Part shown: positions 27,691 through 36,593 of the stretch, in pieces
Numbering within the stretch: position 1 is the first letter of the stretch
How the letters are laid out: each line of letters starts with the position of its first letter
Origin: Cupriavidus nantongensis
Lineage (GTDB): Bacteria > Pseudomonadota > Gammaproteobacteria > Burkholderiales > Burkholderiaceae
Reading direction: 5' to 3'
Assembly (NCBI RefSeq): GCF_001598055.1
Contig: NZ_CP014845.1
Span: forward strand, 1,736,001-1,800,000
DNA: 64,000 bases
Program-made: the position numbers and the translations under genes
Notes under the pieces: generated by a model
What the model saw: the letters and a program-made list of their open reading frames with translations, nothing else
What the model was told of the DNA's origin: nothing
Database searches by the model: none

Positions 27691-28392
27691 ATGCCCCAAC
27701 CGGCCCCGTACCGCCGTCCTTACTGGGACACGCAGCCCGCCTATCGTTTCGATCCCTATGCCTCGACCGCGCTGCGCTCGCCGTCGCAGCCGCTGGTGCA
27801 GATTCCGCAGTCGCTGTCCGAAGTCACCGGCCCGCGCTTCGGCGCCGAGTTCGTGCGCGCGGGCGACAACGACCTGACCGCAGGCCACGGCGGCGAGCCG
27901 ATCGGCGAGCGCATCCTGGTCAGCGGCCGGGTCCTCGACGAGAACGGCCGCCCGGTGCCCGACGCGCTGATCGAGATCTGGCAGGCCAACGCCGCCGGCC
28001 GCTACGTGCACAAGCGCGACCAGCACGACGCCCCGCTCGATCCGTATTTCTCCGGCGAGGGCCGCGTCGTTACCGATGCCGACGGCCGCTACCAGTTCAA
28101 GACCATCAAGCCGGGCGCCTATCCCTGGCGCAATCACCACAACGCCTGGCGGCCGCAGCATATCCACTTCTCGCTGTTCGGCAACGCGTATGCCACGCGG
28201 CTGGTGACGCAGATGTATTTCCCCGGCGACCCGCTGCTGCCGTTCGACCCGATCTTCAACTGCGTGCCGGACGAGAAGGCGCGCGACCGGCTGATCGCCG
28301 GCTTCGACTGGGAGACCACGCAGCCGGAATACGCGCTGGGCTACCGTTTCGATATCGTGCTGCGTGGCCGCGATGCCACGCCGATGGAGTAA
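27691..28392 (+). CDS. pcaH: Protocatechuate 3,4-dioxygenase beta subunit
   Basis: 233 residues. The intradiol dioxygenase fold is clear: GRVLDENGRPVPDALIEIWQANAAGRYVH and GAYPWRNHHNAWRPQHIHFSLFG, the latter carrying the Tyr and two His iron ligands. With PcaG it opens protocatechuate to 3-carboxy-cis,cis-muconate. GGAG precedes the ATG. The 240-base upstream region has an AT-rich stretch with a direct repeat AAAATT-CATG-AAAATT near 27579; no pca regulator gene is adjacent. Confidence 0.95.
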   Translation: MPQPAPYRRPYWDTQPAYRFDPYASTALRSPSQPLVQIPQSLSEVTGPRFGAEFVRAGDNDLTAGHGGEPIGERILVSGRVLDENGRPVPDALIEIWQANAAGRYVHKRDQHDAPLDPYFSGEGRVVTDADGRYQFKTIKPGAYPWRNHHNAWRPQHIHFSLFGNAYATRLVTQMYFPGDPLLPFDPIFNCVPDEKARDRLIAGFDWETTQPEYALGYRFDIVLRGRDATPME

Positions 28393-28396
28393 GACC

Positions 28397-28966
28397 ATGC
28401 TATATGCCACCGCTTCCCAGACTGTCGGCCCCTACCTGCACATCGGCCTGAGCGGCCTGAACTGCGCCGACCTGACCGCCGACGCGCCGGAACTGGCGGG
28501 CCAGCGCATCGTCATCGAGGGCCGCGTGACCGACGCCCTCGGCGCGCCGGTGCCCGACGGCATGGTCGAGCTCTGGCAGGCCAACCCGGCCGGCCGCTAC
28601 CGCCATCCGGAGGACACGCGCGACCTGCCGCTGGTGCCGGGCTTTACCGGCTTCGGCCGCGTGCCCACGGCCGAGGACGGCTCGTTCCGCTTTGTCACGG
28701 TCAAGCCGGGCGTGGTGCCCGGTGCGGACGGCAAGCCGCAGGCCCCGCACCTGATGGTGTCGGTGTTCATGCGCGGCCTGCTCAAGCACGTGGCCACGCG
28801 CATGTACTTTCCTGACGAGGCGGCCGCCAACGCCGCCGACGGCGTGCTGGCACGGGTGCCGGCCGATCGGCGCGGCACGCTGGTCGCCACCGCGCAGGGC
28901 AACGGCACGCTGCGCTGGGACGTGGTGCTGCAGGGCCCCGGCGAGACGGTGTTCTTCGACATCTGA
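28397..28966 (+). CDS. pcaG: Protocatechuate 3,4-dioxygenase alpha subunit
   Basis: 189 residues from the ATG at 28397, four bases after the pcaH stop. SQTVGPYLHIGL opens the protein and GRVTDALGAPVPDGMVELWQANPAGRYRHPED is the intradiol motif; as expected for the alpha subunit, the iron ligands are missing. Operon with pcaH, pcaB and the pcaD-pcaC fusion. Confidence 0.95.
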   Translation: MLYATASQTVGPYLHIGLSGLNCADLTADAPELAGQRIVIEGRVTDALGAPVPDGMVELWQANPAGRYRHPEDTRDLPLVPGFTGFGRVPTAEDGSFRFVTVKPGVVPGADGKPQAPHLMVSVFMRGLLKHVATRMYFPDEAAANAADGVLARVPADRRGTLVATAQGNGTLRWDVVLQGPGETVFFDI

Positions 28967-29026
28967 CGCATTTCTTTTACCGGTGCCGTCGCCCGCGTGG
29001 CGACGGCACGCACCCAGGCGCCCCCC

Positions 29027-30427
29027 ATGCCAAGCTCGACCCGCCTTACCGATCCGATGGCCGGCAGCCCGGCCGCGCTCGCAATCTTTTCCGATACCGG
29101 CACCGTGCAGCGCATGCTCGCCGTCGAGGCCGCACTGGCACGCGCCGAAGCACGCTGCGGCGTGATTCCGGCCGCGGCCGCCGCGGCCATCGCCGAAGTC
29201 TGCGCCGAAGTCAGCACCGACCCCGCCGTCATCGACCTGGACGCGCTCGCACAGTCCGCCGTTGCCGCCGGCAACCTCGCCATTCCCTTCGTCAAACAGC
29301 TGACCGCCGCGGTGGCCGCGCGCGATGCCGAGGCCGCGCGCTTCGTCCACTGGGGCGCCACCAGCCAGGACATCATCGACACCGCGCTGGTCCTGCAGCT
29401 CGGCGCGGCGCTGCCCGCGCTACAGGCCGACCTGCTCGCGCTCGGCCATGCGTGCGCGGCGCTGGCGACGGCGCACCGCGACACGCCGATGGTGGGCCGC
29501 ACCTGGCTGCAGCATGCCCTGCCCACCACCTTCGGCCTCAAGGCCGCGGGCTGGCTGGATGCCTTGCGGCGCGACCTGTCGCGCCTGGACGCGGCCCGCC
29601 GCCACGCCGGCGCGCTGCAGTTCGGCGGTGCCGCCGGCACGCTCGCCAGCCTGGGCGCGGCTGCGCCGGCCGTGGCGCGCGAGCTTGCCCGCGAACTGCA
29701 GCTGGACCTGCCCGCGCTGCCGTGGCATGCGCATCGCGACCGGCTGGTAGAGGTCGCCACGGCGCTCGGCATGCTGGTCGGCACGCTGGGCAAGATGGCG
29801 CGCGATATCTCGCTGCTGATGCAGACCGAGGTCGCCGAAGTCGCCGAGCCGTCCGGCCCCGGCCGCGGCGGCTCCAGCACCATGCCGCACAAGCGCAATC
29901 CGGTCGGCTGCGCCGCGGTGCTGAGCGCGGCGGTGCGCGTGCCGCCGCTGGTGGCCACCATGCTGGCCGGCATGGTGCAGGAGCACGAGCGCGCGCTCGG
30001 CGGCTGGCAGGCGGAGTGGGACACCTTGCCCCAGATCGTCACCCTCGCCGCCGGTGCGCTGCGCCAGATGGGCGAAGTGGCCGTCGGCCTGCAGGTCGAC
30101 GGCGAGCGCATGCGCGCCAACCTCGACCTGACGCACGGCCTGATCCTGGGCGAGGCGGCCATGCTCGAACTCGGCGGCCGCATCGGCCGGCTCCAGGCGC
30201 ATCACCTGGTCGAGCAGGCGTCGCGCCGCGCGGCCGCGCAGCGCACCACGCTGCGCCAGGCGCTGGCGCAGACGCTTGCCGACGATCCCGCGCACGCCGG
30301 GCTGCTCGACGATGCCACCCTCGACCGCCTGGCCGACCCCGCCAACTACGCCGGCCAGTCCGCCGCCTTTACCGATGCCGCCGTGCACGCGTGGCACGCG
30401 GCACTGGCGCAACGCGCGGCCGACTGA
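29027..30427 (+). CDS. pcaB: 3-carboxy-cis,cis-muconate cycloisomerase
   Basis: 466 residues. The fumarase-superfamily signature GSSTMPHKRNPVG and VHWGATSQDIIDTA are present, with the Ala/Leu-rich helical body of bacterial PcaB. It lactonises carboxymuconate to 4-carboxymuconolactone. ATG at 29027 is preferred; a GTG at 28997 would add ten residues. It lies 60 bases after pcaG. Confidence 0.93.
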   Translation: MPSSTRLTDPMAGSPAALAIFSDTGTVQRMLAVEAALARAEARCGVIPAAAAAAIAEVCAEVSTDPAVIDLDALAQSAVAAGNLAIPFVKQLTAAVAARDAEAARFVHWGATSQDIIDTALVLQLGAALPALQADLLALGHACAALATAHRDTPMVGRTWLQHALPTTFGLKAAGWLDALRRDLSRLDAARRHAGALQFGGAAGTLASLGAAAPAVARELARELQLDLPALPWHAHRDRLVEVATALGMLVGTLGKMARDISLLMQTEVAEVAEPSGPGRGGSSTMPHKRNPVGCAAVLSAAVRVPPLVATMLAGMVQEHERALGGWQAEWDTLPQIVTLAAGALRQMGEVAVGLQVDGERMRANLDLTHGLILGEAAMLELGGRIGRLQAHHLVEQASRRAAAQRTTLRQALAQTLADDPAHAGLLDDATLDRLADPANYAGQSAAFTDAAVHAWHAALAQRAAD

Positions 30428-30456
30428 TTCCACCGAACCGCCTACTGGAGATCGCA

Positions 30457-31644
30457 TTGCCCTATCTCGACCACGCCGGAGCACGGCTCTTCTATACGGT
30501 CGACGGCCCGGACCATGCGCCGGCCATCGTTTTTTCCAATTCGCTCGGCACCGACCACACCATGTGGCAGGCGCAAGCCGACGCGCTCGCCGGGCGCTTG
30601 CGCGTGGTGCGCTATGACACGCGCGGCACCGGGCGCTCCGCCGCGCCCGGCGACGCCTTCACCATGGAGCAGCTCGGCGGCGACGTGCTGGCGCTGCTGG
30701 ATGCGCTGGACATTGCGCAGGCCGTGTTCTGCGGCGTGTCGATGGGCGGCCTGACCGGCATGTGGCTGGGGGTCCATGCGCCGCAGCGCTTCAGCAAGAT
30801 CGTGCTGGCTAATACCGCGGCCAGGATTGGCGATGCCGAGAGCTGGAACACGCGCATCGCCGGCGTGCTGCGCGACGGCATGCATGGCATGGTCGAGCCG
30901 TCGGTGCAGCGCTGGTTCACGCCGGGCTTCGCCGCCAGCGCCAGACGCGCGCTCGATCCGATGCGCGCGGTGCTGGCCGGGCTGGATCCGCGCGGCTACG
31001 CCGCCTGCTGTGCCGCCGTGCGCGACGCAGACTTCCGCGAGAGCGTGCGCACCATCGCCGTGCCGGTGCTGGTGATCGCGGGCAGCAGCGATCCGTCCAC
31101 CACCGCGCAGCAAGGCCGCGAACTGGCCGATGCCATCCCGGGCGCCCGCTTCGTCGAGCTGCCCGCGGCGCATATCTCCAATGTCGAACAACCGGGGCGC
31201 TTCACCGCGGCGCTGCTCGACTTTATCCGCGGCCGCCTGCCGGTCAGCGATGACCAGTCCCGCTACGAAGCCGGCCTCGCCGTGCGGCGCGAGGTGCTCG
31301 GCAGCGCCCACGTGGATCGTTCGCTGACGCGGCTGTCACCGCTCAACGAGGAATTCCAGAACCTGATCACGCGCTACGCCTGGGGCGAAATCTGGACCCG
31401 CGAAGGCCTGCCGCGGCACACGCGCAGCCTGCTGACCATCGCCATGATGGTGGCACTGAACCGCGCGGAAGAACTGAAGCTGCATCTGCGCGCCGCCGCC
31501 AACAATGGCGTCACGCGCGACCAGATCAAGGAGGTGCTGCTGCAGACCGCGATCTATTGCGGCGTGCCGGCTGCAAATTCGGCTTTCCATCTGGCGGAAG
31601 AGGTGTTTGCGGAGATGGATGAGGCGGGGCGCAAACCGGTGTAA
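30457..31644 (+). CDS. pcaL: Fused 3-oxoadipate enol-lactonase / 4-carboxymuconolactone decarboxylase
   Basis: 395 residues from a TTG at 30457 with GGAG six bases upstream; no ATG gives a complete N-terminus. Residues 1-260 are an alpha/beta hydrolase (PcaD) with nucleophile GVSMGG and His in PAAHISNVEQP. Residues about 265-395 are PcaC, starting YEAGLAVRREVLGSAHVDRS and containing HLRAAANNGVTRDQIKEVLLQTAIYCGVPAAN. PcaD-PcaC fusions, called PcaL, are known. It converts carboxymuconolactone to 3-oxoadipate in one polypeptide. Confidence 0.92.
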   Translation: MPYLDHAGARLFYTVDGPDHAPAIVFSNSLGTDHTMWQAQADALAGRLRVVRYDTRGTGRSAAPGDAFTMEQLGGDVLALLDALDIAQAVFCGVSMGGLTGMWLGVHAPQRFSKIVLANTAARIGDAESWNTRIAGVLRDGMHGMVEPSVQRWFTPGFAASARRALDPMRAVLAGLDPRGYAACCAAVRDADFRESVRTIAVPVLVIAGSSDPSTTAQQGRELADAIPGARFVELPAAHISNVEQPGRFTAALLDFIRGRLPVSDDQSRYEAGLAVRREVLGSAHVDRSLTRLSPLNEEFQNLITRYAWGEIWTREGLPRHTRSLLTIAMMVALNRAEELKLHLRAAANNGVTRDQIKEVLLQTAIYCGVPAANSAFHLAEEVFAEMDEAGRKPV

Positions 31645-31726
31645 CAGGTATTCATCACGGAGAAATAGCAGCTCGCCTTCAGCCTGCCGGTGCGGAACCG
31701 GTCCCATGTCATACAATCTCGCCGAC

Positions 31727-31743
31727 TGGCATCCCGGATGCCA
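31727..31743. other. Perfect palindrome between pcaL and the DUF808 gene
   Basis: TGGCATCC-C-GGATGCCA, 8-bp arms around one base. It may be an operator. The rest of the 239-base gap shows no gene; ATACAATCT at 31711-31719 resembles a -10 just upstream of the palindrome, so it could overlap the start site of the DUF808 transcript. Confidence 0.45.
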
Positions 31744-31883
31744 GGCTACCATCGCCGCCGGTGCGACCTCCAACCAGCGGCCGGTACAAAACCTGCTTGG
31801 GCGGATCCACGACATCGAGGAGCATGACCGAATGACACACTGGCTGCATCAGCGGCAGCGTTGCCGCGCGCGGAGGCCCTGAC

Positions 31884-32828
31884 ATGGCGGGTTCGAGCTT
31901 GCTGGTATTGATCGACGATATCGCCACCATCCTGGACGATGTCGCCGTCATGAGCAAAATGGCGGCCAAGAAGACCGCCGGCGTGCTGGGCGATGACCTG
32001 GCGTTGAACGCGCAACAAGTCAGCGGCGTGAAGGCCGAGCGCGAGCTGCCGGTGGTCTGGGCGGTCGCGCTGGGATCGATCCGCAACAAGGTGATCCTGG
32101 TGCCGGCGGCACTGGCGATCAGCGCCTGGGCCCCGTGGGCGGTGGTGCCGTTGCTGATGATCGGCGGCGCGTTTCTTTGCTACGAAGGCTTTGAAAAACT
32201 GGCACACCGGTTCCTGCACAGCAAGGCCGAGGACGCCGCCCACCACGCGCGCGAAGTCCAGGCCGTGGCCGACCCCGCCGTCGACATGGTCGCCTTCGAA
32301 AAAGAGAAGATCAAGGGCGCGGTCCGCACCGACTTCATCCTGTCCGCGGAAATCATCGTGATCTCGCTCGGCACCGTCGCCAACGCGCCCTTCGGCCAGC
32401 GGCTCGCCGTCCTGTGCGCGATCGCGGTCATCATGACGGTCGGCGTCTATGGCCTGGTGGCCGGCATCGTCAAGCTCGACGACGCGGGCCTGTACCTGAG
32501 CAAGCAGGCATCGGCGGGACTGCGCTGGCTGGGGCAGGGTCTGCTGCGGCTGGCGCCGCTGCTGATGAAGACCTTGTCGTTCGCCGGAACGGCGGCGATG
32601 TTCCTGGTCGGCGGCGGCATCCTGATGCACGGCATCCCGGCCATGCACCATGTGACCGAAGCCGCGGCACTGGCGGTGGCATCGGTGCCGGCAATCGGCG
32701 GCGTGCTGGCGGTGCTGGCGCCGGTGGTGATCGACGGCATCGCCGGCATCATCGCCGGCGGGCTGGTGCTGGCGGTTGTGAGCGTGGTGAAGGCGGGGAT
32801 GCGGGCGGTGAGGCCTTCGGCGCGGTAG
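31884..32828 (+). CDS. DUF808 (YedI-type) inner-membrane protein
   Basis: 314 residues. The N-terminus [40 protein letters not shown] is characteristic of DUF808, followed by about six to seven membrane helices ([47 protein letters not shown]). Function unknown; some relatives sit in stress operons. It stands alone, and the candidate sRNA promoter begins 65 bases after its stop. Confidence 0.88.
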   Translation: MAGSSLLVLIDDIATILDDVAVMSKMAAKKTAGVLGDDLALNAQQVSGVKAERELPVVWAVALGSIRNKVILVPAALAISAWAPWAVVPLLMIGGAFLCYEGFEKLAHRFLHSKAEDAAHHAREVQAVADPAVDMVAFEKEKIKGAVRTDFILSAEIIVISLGTVANAPFGQRLAVLCAIAVIMTVGVYGLVAGIVKLDDAGLYLSKQASAGLRWLGQGLLRLAPLLMKTLSFAGTAAMFLVGGGILMHGIPAMHHVTEAAALAVASVPAIGGVLAVLAPVVIDGIAGIIAGGLVLAVVSVVKAGMRAVRPSAR

Positions 32829-32893
32829 GTGCGGGCGCGGGGATCGGCGCGTGACCCTACCTTGGTGGGATCTCGCACAGAACTGCATGGCGG

Positions 32894-32936
32894 TGTGACG
32901 GGCGTCACCGGCGCTTCTGGCGCGCCTGCCTAGAAT
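32894..32936 (+). promoter_or_regulatory. Class II CRP-type promoter of candidate sRNA 1
   Basis: TGTGA-CGGGCG-TCACC at 32894-32909 (nine of ten CRP half-site bases) and -10 hexamer TAGAAT at 32931-32936. A start at 32943 would place the site centre at -41.5, the class II position. No coding gene lies downstream in this direction. Confidence 0.7.
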
Positions 32937-32942
32937 CTCACG

Positions 32943-33016
32943 TAACGGTCTTGTTCACGACCGTTAATCCCCGCACTTTCCGCCAGCTGCTCCCCGGGCA
33001 CTGGCGGCATTTTTTT
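32943..33016 (+). ncRNA. Candidate small RNA 1 (~74 nt), CRP-type regulated
   Basis: From the predicted start the RNA folds as TAACGGTC (32943-32950), 8-base loop, GACCGTTA (32959-32966): a perfect 8-bp 5' hairpin beginning at +1. A C-rich linker follows, then an intrinsic terminator ending in seven T at 33016. The terminator loop is C-rich (CTGCTCCCCGGGCA), suited to pairing with ribosome-binding sites. Promoter spacing, hairpin at +1 and terminator fit a stand-alone sRNA, and a second unit with the same plan is at 58281-58352. Confidence 0.65.
32980..33016 (+). terminator. Intrinsic terminator of sRNA 1
   Basis: CCGCCAG (32980-32986) and CTGGCGG (33001-33007) form a perfect 7-bp stem, followed by CA and seven T (33010-33016). 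Confidence 0.85.
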
Positions 33017-33041
33017 GCGCTTCGCAGAAGAGCGTTCCCGT

Positions 33042-33182
33042 TCAGCGCATCCAGAAGCCGACAGCCATGGCCACGGCAACGGCCAGCACAAGCAGGATAG
33101 GCACGGCGCGTTTGCGGCGGCCCCGCCTTGGATAGCGATGGAATTCGCCGAGGCCGCCGTTGGTCAGTTTTTCCCAGTCCAT
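33042..33182 (-). CDS. Small single-helix membrane protein, 46 residues
   Basis: The frame reads MDWEKLTNGGLGEFHRYPR, then a basic stretch, then a hydrophobic helix (AVPILLVLAVAVAMAVGFW, about residues 26-44) and MR at the end. The positive charges before the helix fit an N-in orientation. No good ribosome-binding site is visible, which keeps confidence moderate. It lies between sRNA 1 and the outer-membrane barrel gene, in the orientation of the cyclase operon, 116 bases after it, so it may be that operon's last gene. Confidence 0.45.
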   Translation of the reverse strand: MDWEKLTNGGLGEFHRYPRRGRRKRAVPILLVLAVAVAMAVGFWMR

Positions 33183-33298
33183 GAGAAGCGCAAAGTGTCC
33201 ATGTCAGGCGCAGCAGGCGATTGTGGCAGCGCCCGCCGCACGATACTGTGCCCGCCGGCACAATCTGCGCCAGTCCATCGCCAAGCCTGTCGCACCGC

Positions 33299-34672
33299 TC
33301 AGAACTCCATCAGCACGCCGGTGCTGATACTGCCGGCGCGGTAGCGGAACAGGGGGATGGAGTCGTCGGACTGCTGGTACAGGCCCTGGACATAGATCGA
33401 GAGATCGGACCCTTGGCGATAGGTGTAGCGCAGCAGCACCTGGCTGAGCACCTGCCGTCGGCGCGTGTCGCCGAACAGTGCGCGGAAGTACGGCTGGCGA
33501 TCGCGCAATTCCTGGCGCTGCGCGAGCGCCACCACCAGATGGCGCGGATGCGGCAGCCATGTCAGGTTGGCAAGGATGGCGTAGCCATCGCGGTCGCCAC
33601 CCGCGCGTTCGTTACGGGCCAGGTCGCGGATGACACCAACGGCAGCCGACACTTGCAGGTTGGGCGCAAGGTCCAGCCGGCCGCGCAGGCGCAAGTCGTG
33701 GCGGCGCGCGTCGAAGGCATGGCCGTCGGGATAGCGGTCGAGTGCCATGCTGGTGTCGACGCCGATCCGGTAAGTCTTGCCGGCCAGCTGGCGCTCCGGC
33801 AGCCAGTAGCCCAGCAGCGTGCTGGCGCCATACTGGTACGGCCGCCCGCCCAGCCACGTGTAGCCGAGCGCGGCCTGCCCCTCCACCAGCCCGACGCGGG
33901 TCTCGCTGCCGTAGTGGACGGCCAGGCTGGTGCCGGACTGGTTATAGTCGTGGCGCCGGGCGTACTGGCGGATCGAGGCGCCCGCGGACACGTTCAGGCC
34001 TTCGACGCCGCCGGTGCCCCAGTTCACGCTGCCATCCATGCCGGCAAAGCGGTCCGCCTGCGCCAGTTGCGACGGCTGCAGCAGCAGGTAGGGCAGCCGC
34101 GCCCCCGGTGCCAGCGGCACCACCGGATCGCGCGGGCCATAGTTGGCATTGGTGGTGTAGCCGGCCTGCAGCGACAGCTGCCCGCGCAGGCGCGGATCCG
34201 GGCGCTTGCATCCGCCCCGCACAAAAGAATCGATCAGCAACCGGATCGCCGGCGGCACATCGGCGCCGCCTTGCAGCTGCGAAAACTGCGTGAAGGCGCG
34301 CTCGCGTTCGCCCAGCTCGCACAGGGCAATGGCGATGTCGAGCCGTGCGCCGGCGTGCGGCAGCGGCAGCCGCTCGACATCGAGCAGCAGCTGCCGCGCC
34401 GCGTCGAAGTCGCCGTCGCGCATCGCGCCATGGACACGCTGGTAGAACGATTCGTAAGCCCCGCCCGCGTCGAAAGCCGCGGCGGGCAATTCTGCGACGA
34501 TGAGACCCGTTGATCCCGGCTGGCGCGGCGCCGCCAGATCCGGCATGGCTGGGCGGGCGGGAAGCACGGGCTGGGCCGAGTGCGACGAGTGCGCCCATTG
34601 CGCCGCACCCGCAGCACACATCAGCATTGCGCACAGCTTCGCCCGCGTGCACCGGGCACGCGCATCAGGCAA
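33299..34672 (-). CDS. Outer-membrane beta-barrel protein with helical periplasmic N-domain
   Basis: 457 residues from a TTG at 34672 (GGAG seven bases upstream), overlapping the cyclase stop by eight bases. A signal peptide is followed by about 130 helical, TPR-like residues (FDAARQLLLDVERLPLPHAGARLDIAIALCELGERERAF), then alternating barrel strands from about residue 185, closing with a terminal Phe (STGVLMEF), the outer-membrane assembly signal. The layout recalls Slam-type (DUF560) barrels that move lipoproteins to the surface, but I cannot confirm that. It is co-transcribed with fecR and the cyclase. Confidence 0.75.
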   Translation of the reverse strand: MPDARARCTRAKLCAMLMCAAGAAQWAHSSHSAQPVLPARPAMPDLAAPRQPGSTGLIVAELPAAAFDAGGAYESFYQRVHGAMRDGDFDAARQLLLDVERLPLPHAGARLDIAIALCELGERERAFTQFSQLQGGADVPPAIRLLIDSFVRGGCKRPDPRLRGQLSLQAGYTTNANYGPRDPVVPLAPGARLPYLLLQPSQLAQADRFAGMDGSVNWGTGGVEGLNVSAGASIRQYARRHDYNQSGTSLAVHYGSETRVGLVEGQAALGYTWLGGRPYQYGASTLLGYWLPERQLAGKTYRIGVDTSMALDRYPDGHAFDARRHDLRLRGRLDLAPNLQVSAAVGVIRDLARNERAGGDRDGYAILANLTWLPHPRHLVVALAQRQELRDRQPYFRALFGDTRRRQVLSQVLLRYTYRQGSDLSIYVQGLYQQSDDSIPLFRYRAGSISTGVLMEF

Positions 34673-36593
34673 CAGCCGGCTCCGACAGGTCGAAAGGCTG
34701 CGGACAGGGCCGCCCGCGGACCGCGTAGATCTGCTCGGCGCGGCTGCGCCCGCGCAAGCGCGCGCGGCCGACCGGCTCCAGCACGTGGCGCTGCGCCAGC
34801 GCCGCGGTCCCCTCGCCCACCAGCAGGTCGGCCGAAACCGCCTTGCACAGGTCCTGCAGGCGCGACGCGATATTGACCGTATCGCCGATGGCCGTGTAGC
34901 TCTTGCGCAGCGGCGAGCCGATCTCGCCGACCACGGCGTCGCCGCTATGCAGTCCGATGCAGATGCGCACCGGCGCCAGCCACGGGCATACCGCCTGCAG
35001 CCGCGCGTTGAGCGCCGGCATGCCGGACAGGATGGCGCAGGCGCATGCCAGGCCGCGGTCCGCATGGTCGGGCTGATCGAGCGGGGCGTTCCAGAACGCC
35101 ATCACCGCATCCCCGATGTACTTGTCGACCGTGCCGCCTGCGGCATGGATCTGCGCGGTCAGCGCTTCCAGCACGATCTCGGTCACCTTGACCAGCCGCT
35201 CCGGTGCCATGGTTTCGGCAAGCGCGGTGTAGCCCTCCATGTCGGCGAACAGCACGGTCAGGGTCCGGCGCATGGGCAGCATCGCCTCGTAGCCGCGCTC
35301 GCGCAGCACGGCTTCCATCACCGCGGGCGGCAGGTAGCGGCGGAAACGGCGCTGGAACTGCCGCGCCTGCGCGCGCGCCAGCGCCCACTCCGCCGGCGCC
35401 TGCAAGACCAGCAGCATCAGCATGGCCACCACAGGCAGCACCGCTGCGCGCCCGGCCGCGCCCGGCGGCAAGCCCAGCAGCACCAGCAGCCATAGCCCGG
35501 CCATGCCGGTCAGGGCGCCATAGGCCGCCAGCAGGTTGCCGCCGCGCGACAACCAGGCGAGCCCAAGCACCGTAGCAATGGTCCAGGCCCAGCCCAGCCA
35601 CGGCAGCATCAGCCGCGGCGAGGGCGCCGCGGCTTCCGCCAGCAGCCAGTCGAGCATTTCGGCATGCGCCATCACGCCCGGCAGGCGTGGATCGTGCGGG
35701 CTGACGACATGGTCCGACAGGCCGAGTGCCGACGCGCCGACGAGCACATAACGTCCCGCCAGCGCTTGCGCCGGCACGCGCCGGGCCAGCACGTCGACTG
35801 CGCTGAATACCGGAAACCCTGCGCTCGCATGGCGCCACGGAATGGGCACGAAGCCGTCGGCCTCCCTTGCCGCCGCCATCAGCGGCGCCAATGCAGGCCA
35901 GGGCAGCGCCGCGGGCAGGCCGGGCCTGGCGCACAGCAGGGCTGCCGCCGCCAGCATCGGATACTGCTGGCCCGCATAGCCGATCACCGGCGCGATGCGC
36001 CGCACCACCCCGTCGGCATCCACCTGGGGCGTGATATGGCCGACGCAGTCGCCGGGGGCGGCGGCGAAGAAATTGCCGAGATGGCCCGTCGCGGCCGGCA
36101 CCCCGGCCAGTCCTGCGGCGGTCGACGGTTCGGCCGACGCCGGCAGCGCGCCCCCGGGATGGCCCGTCCGCACCGCTGCCGGCGTCAGGTAGAAGGCCTG
36201 CGAAAACACCATCCGGTGCCGCCTGGCAAGCGTTAGCAAGGCGGCGTCCGCGGCAGCATCACGGGGCTCCGGAAATACCATGTCCAGCGCCACCACGCGG
36301 GCTCCATGCCGCGTGAAGAGCTCGCCGGCCAGGCCGGCGACGACTTCGCGCGGCCATGGCCAGGGCCCGACGACATCCAGGCTGGCCTCGTCGATCTCGA
36401 TCACCGCGACATGCGCCGACTGGCCGGCGGACGGGCCCAGCCGCCAGCGCAGGTCAGCCATCAGGTCCTCCAGCCGGTGGAACCAGCGCGGCGACCACGT
36501 GCCGCTGCCAAGCAGGGCGCTGGCACCCAGCACCAGCGCAAACAGCCCCGGGCGCAGCCAGTCGCGCGGCGTGGCCGCGCCTAGCGCCCCCAA
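34665..36593 (-). CDS. CHASE2-domain class III adenylate/guanylate cyclase
   Basis: 642 residues from a TTG at 36593; the longer frame is shadow of fecR. After one N-terminal helix comes an extracytoplasmic CHASE2 sensor (about 40-320, with VAVIEIDEASLDVVGPWPWPREV), three helices (330-400), and a cyclase domain (440-630). Visible catalytic features are D451 (LFADMEGYT), K491 and D495 (VDKYIGDAVMAFWN), and YTAIGDTVNIASRLQ. The Lys at the purine-selecting position favours cAMP. fecR overlaps its start by 13 bases and a Crp-type regulator is divergent, so this is the likely source of that regulator's ligand. Confidence 0.9.
   Translation of the reverse strand: MGALGAATPRDWLRPGLFALVLGASALLGSGTWSPRWFHRLEDLMADLRWRLGPSAGQSAHVAVIEIDEASLDVVGPWPWPREVVAGLAGELFTRHGARVVALDMVFPEPRDAAADAALLTLARRHRMVFSQAFYLTPAAVRTGHPGGALPASAEPSTAAGLAGVPAATGHLGNFFAAAPGDCVGHITPQVDADGVVRRIAPVIGYAGQQYPMLAAAALLCARPGLPAALPWPALAPLMAAAREADGFVPIPWRHASAGFPVFSAVDVLARRVPAQALAGRYVLVGASALGLSDHVVSPHDPRLPGVMAHAEMLDWLLAEAAAPSPRLMLPWLGWAWTIATVLGLAWLSRGGNLLAAYGALTGMAGLWLLVLLGLPPGAAGRAAVLPVVAMLMLLVLQAPAEWALARAQARQFQRRFRRYLPPAVMEAVLRERGYEAMLPMRRTLTVLFADMEGYTALAETMAPERLVKVTEIVLEALTAQIHAAGGTVDKYIGDAVMAFWNAPLDQPDHADRGLACACAILSGMPALNARLQAVCPWLAPVRICIGLHSGDAVVGEIGSPLRKSYTAIGDTVNIASRLQDLCKAVSADLLVGEGTAALAQRHVLEPVGRARLRGRSRAEQIYAVRGRPCPQPFDLSEPAVA

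Noticed and set aside
31746..32888. A 380-residue minus-strand frame opposite the DUF808 gene
   Set aside because: His/Arg-rich shadow; DUF808 on the plus strand is recognisable from its N-terminal motif.
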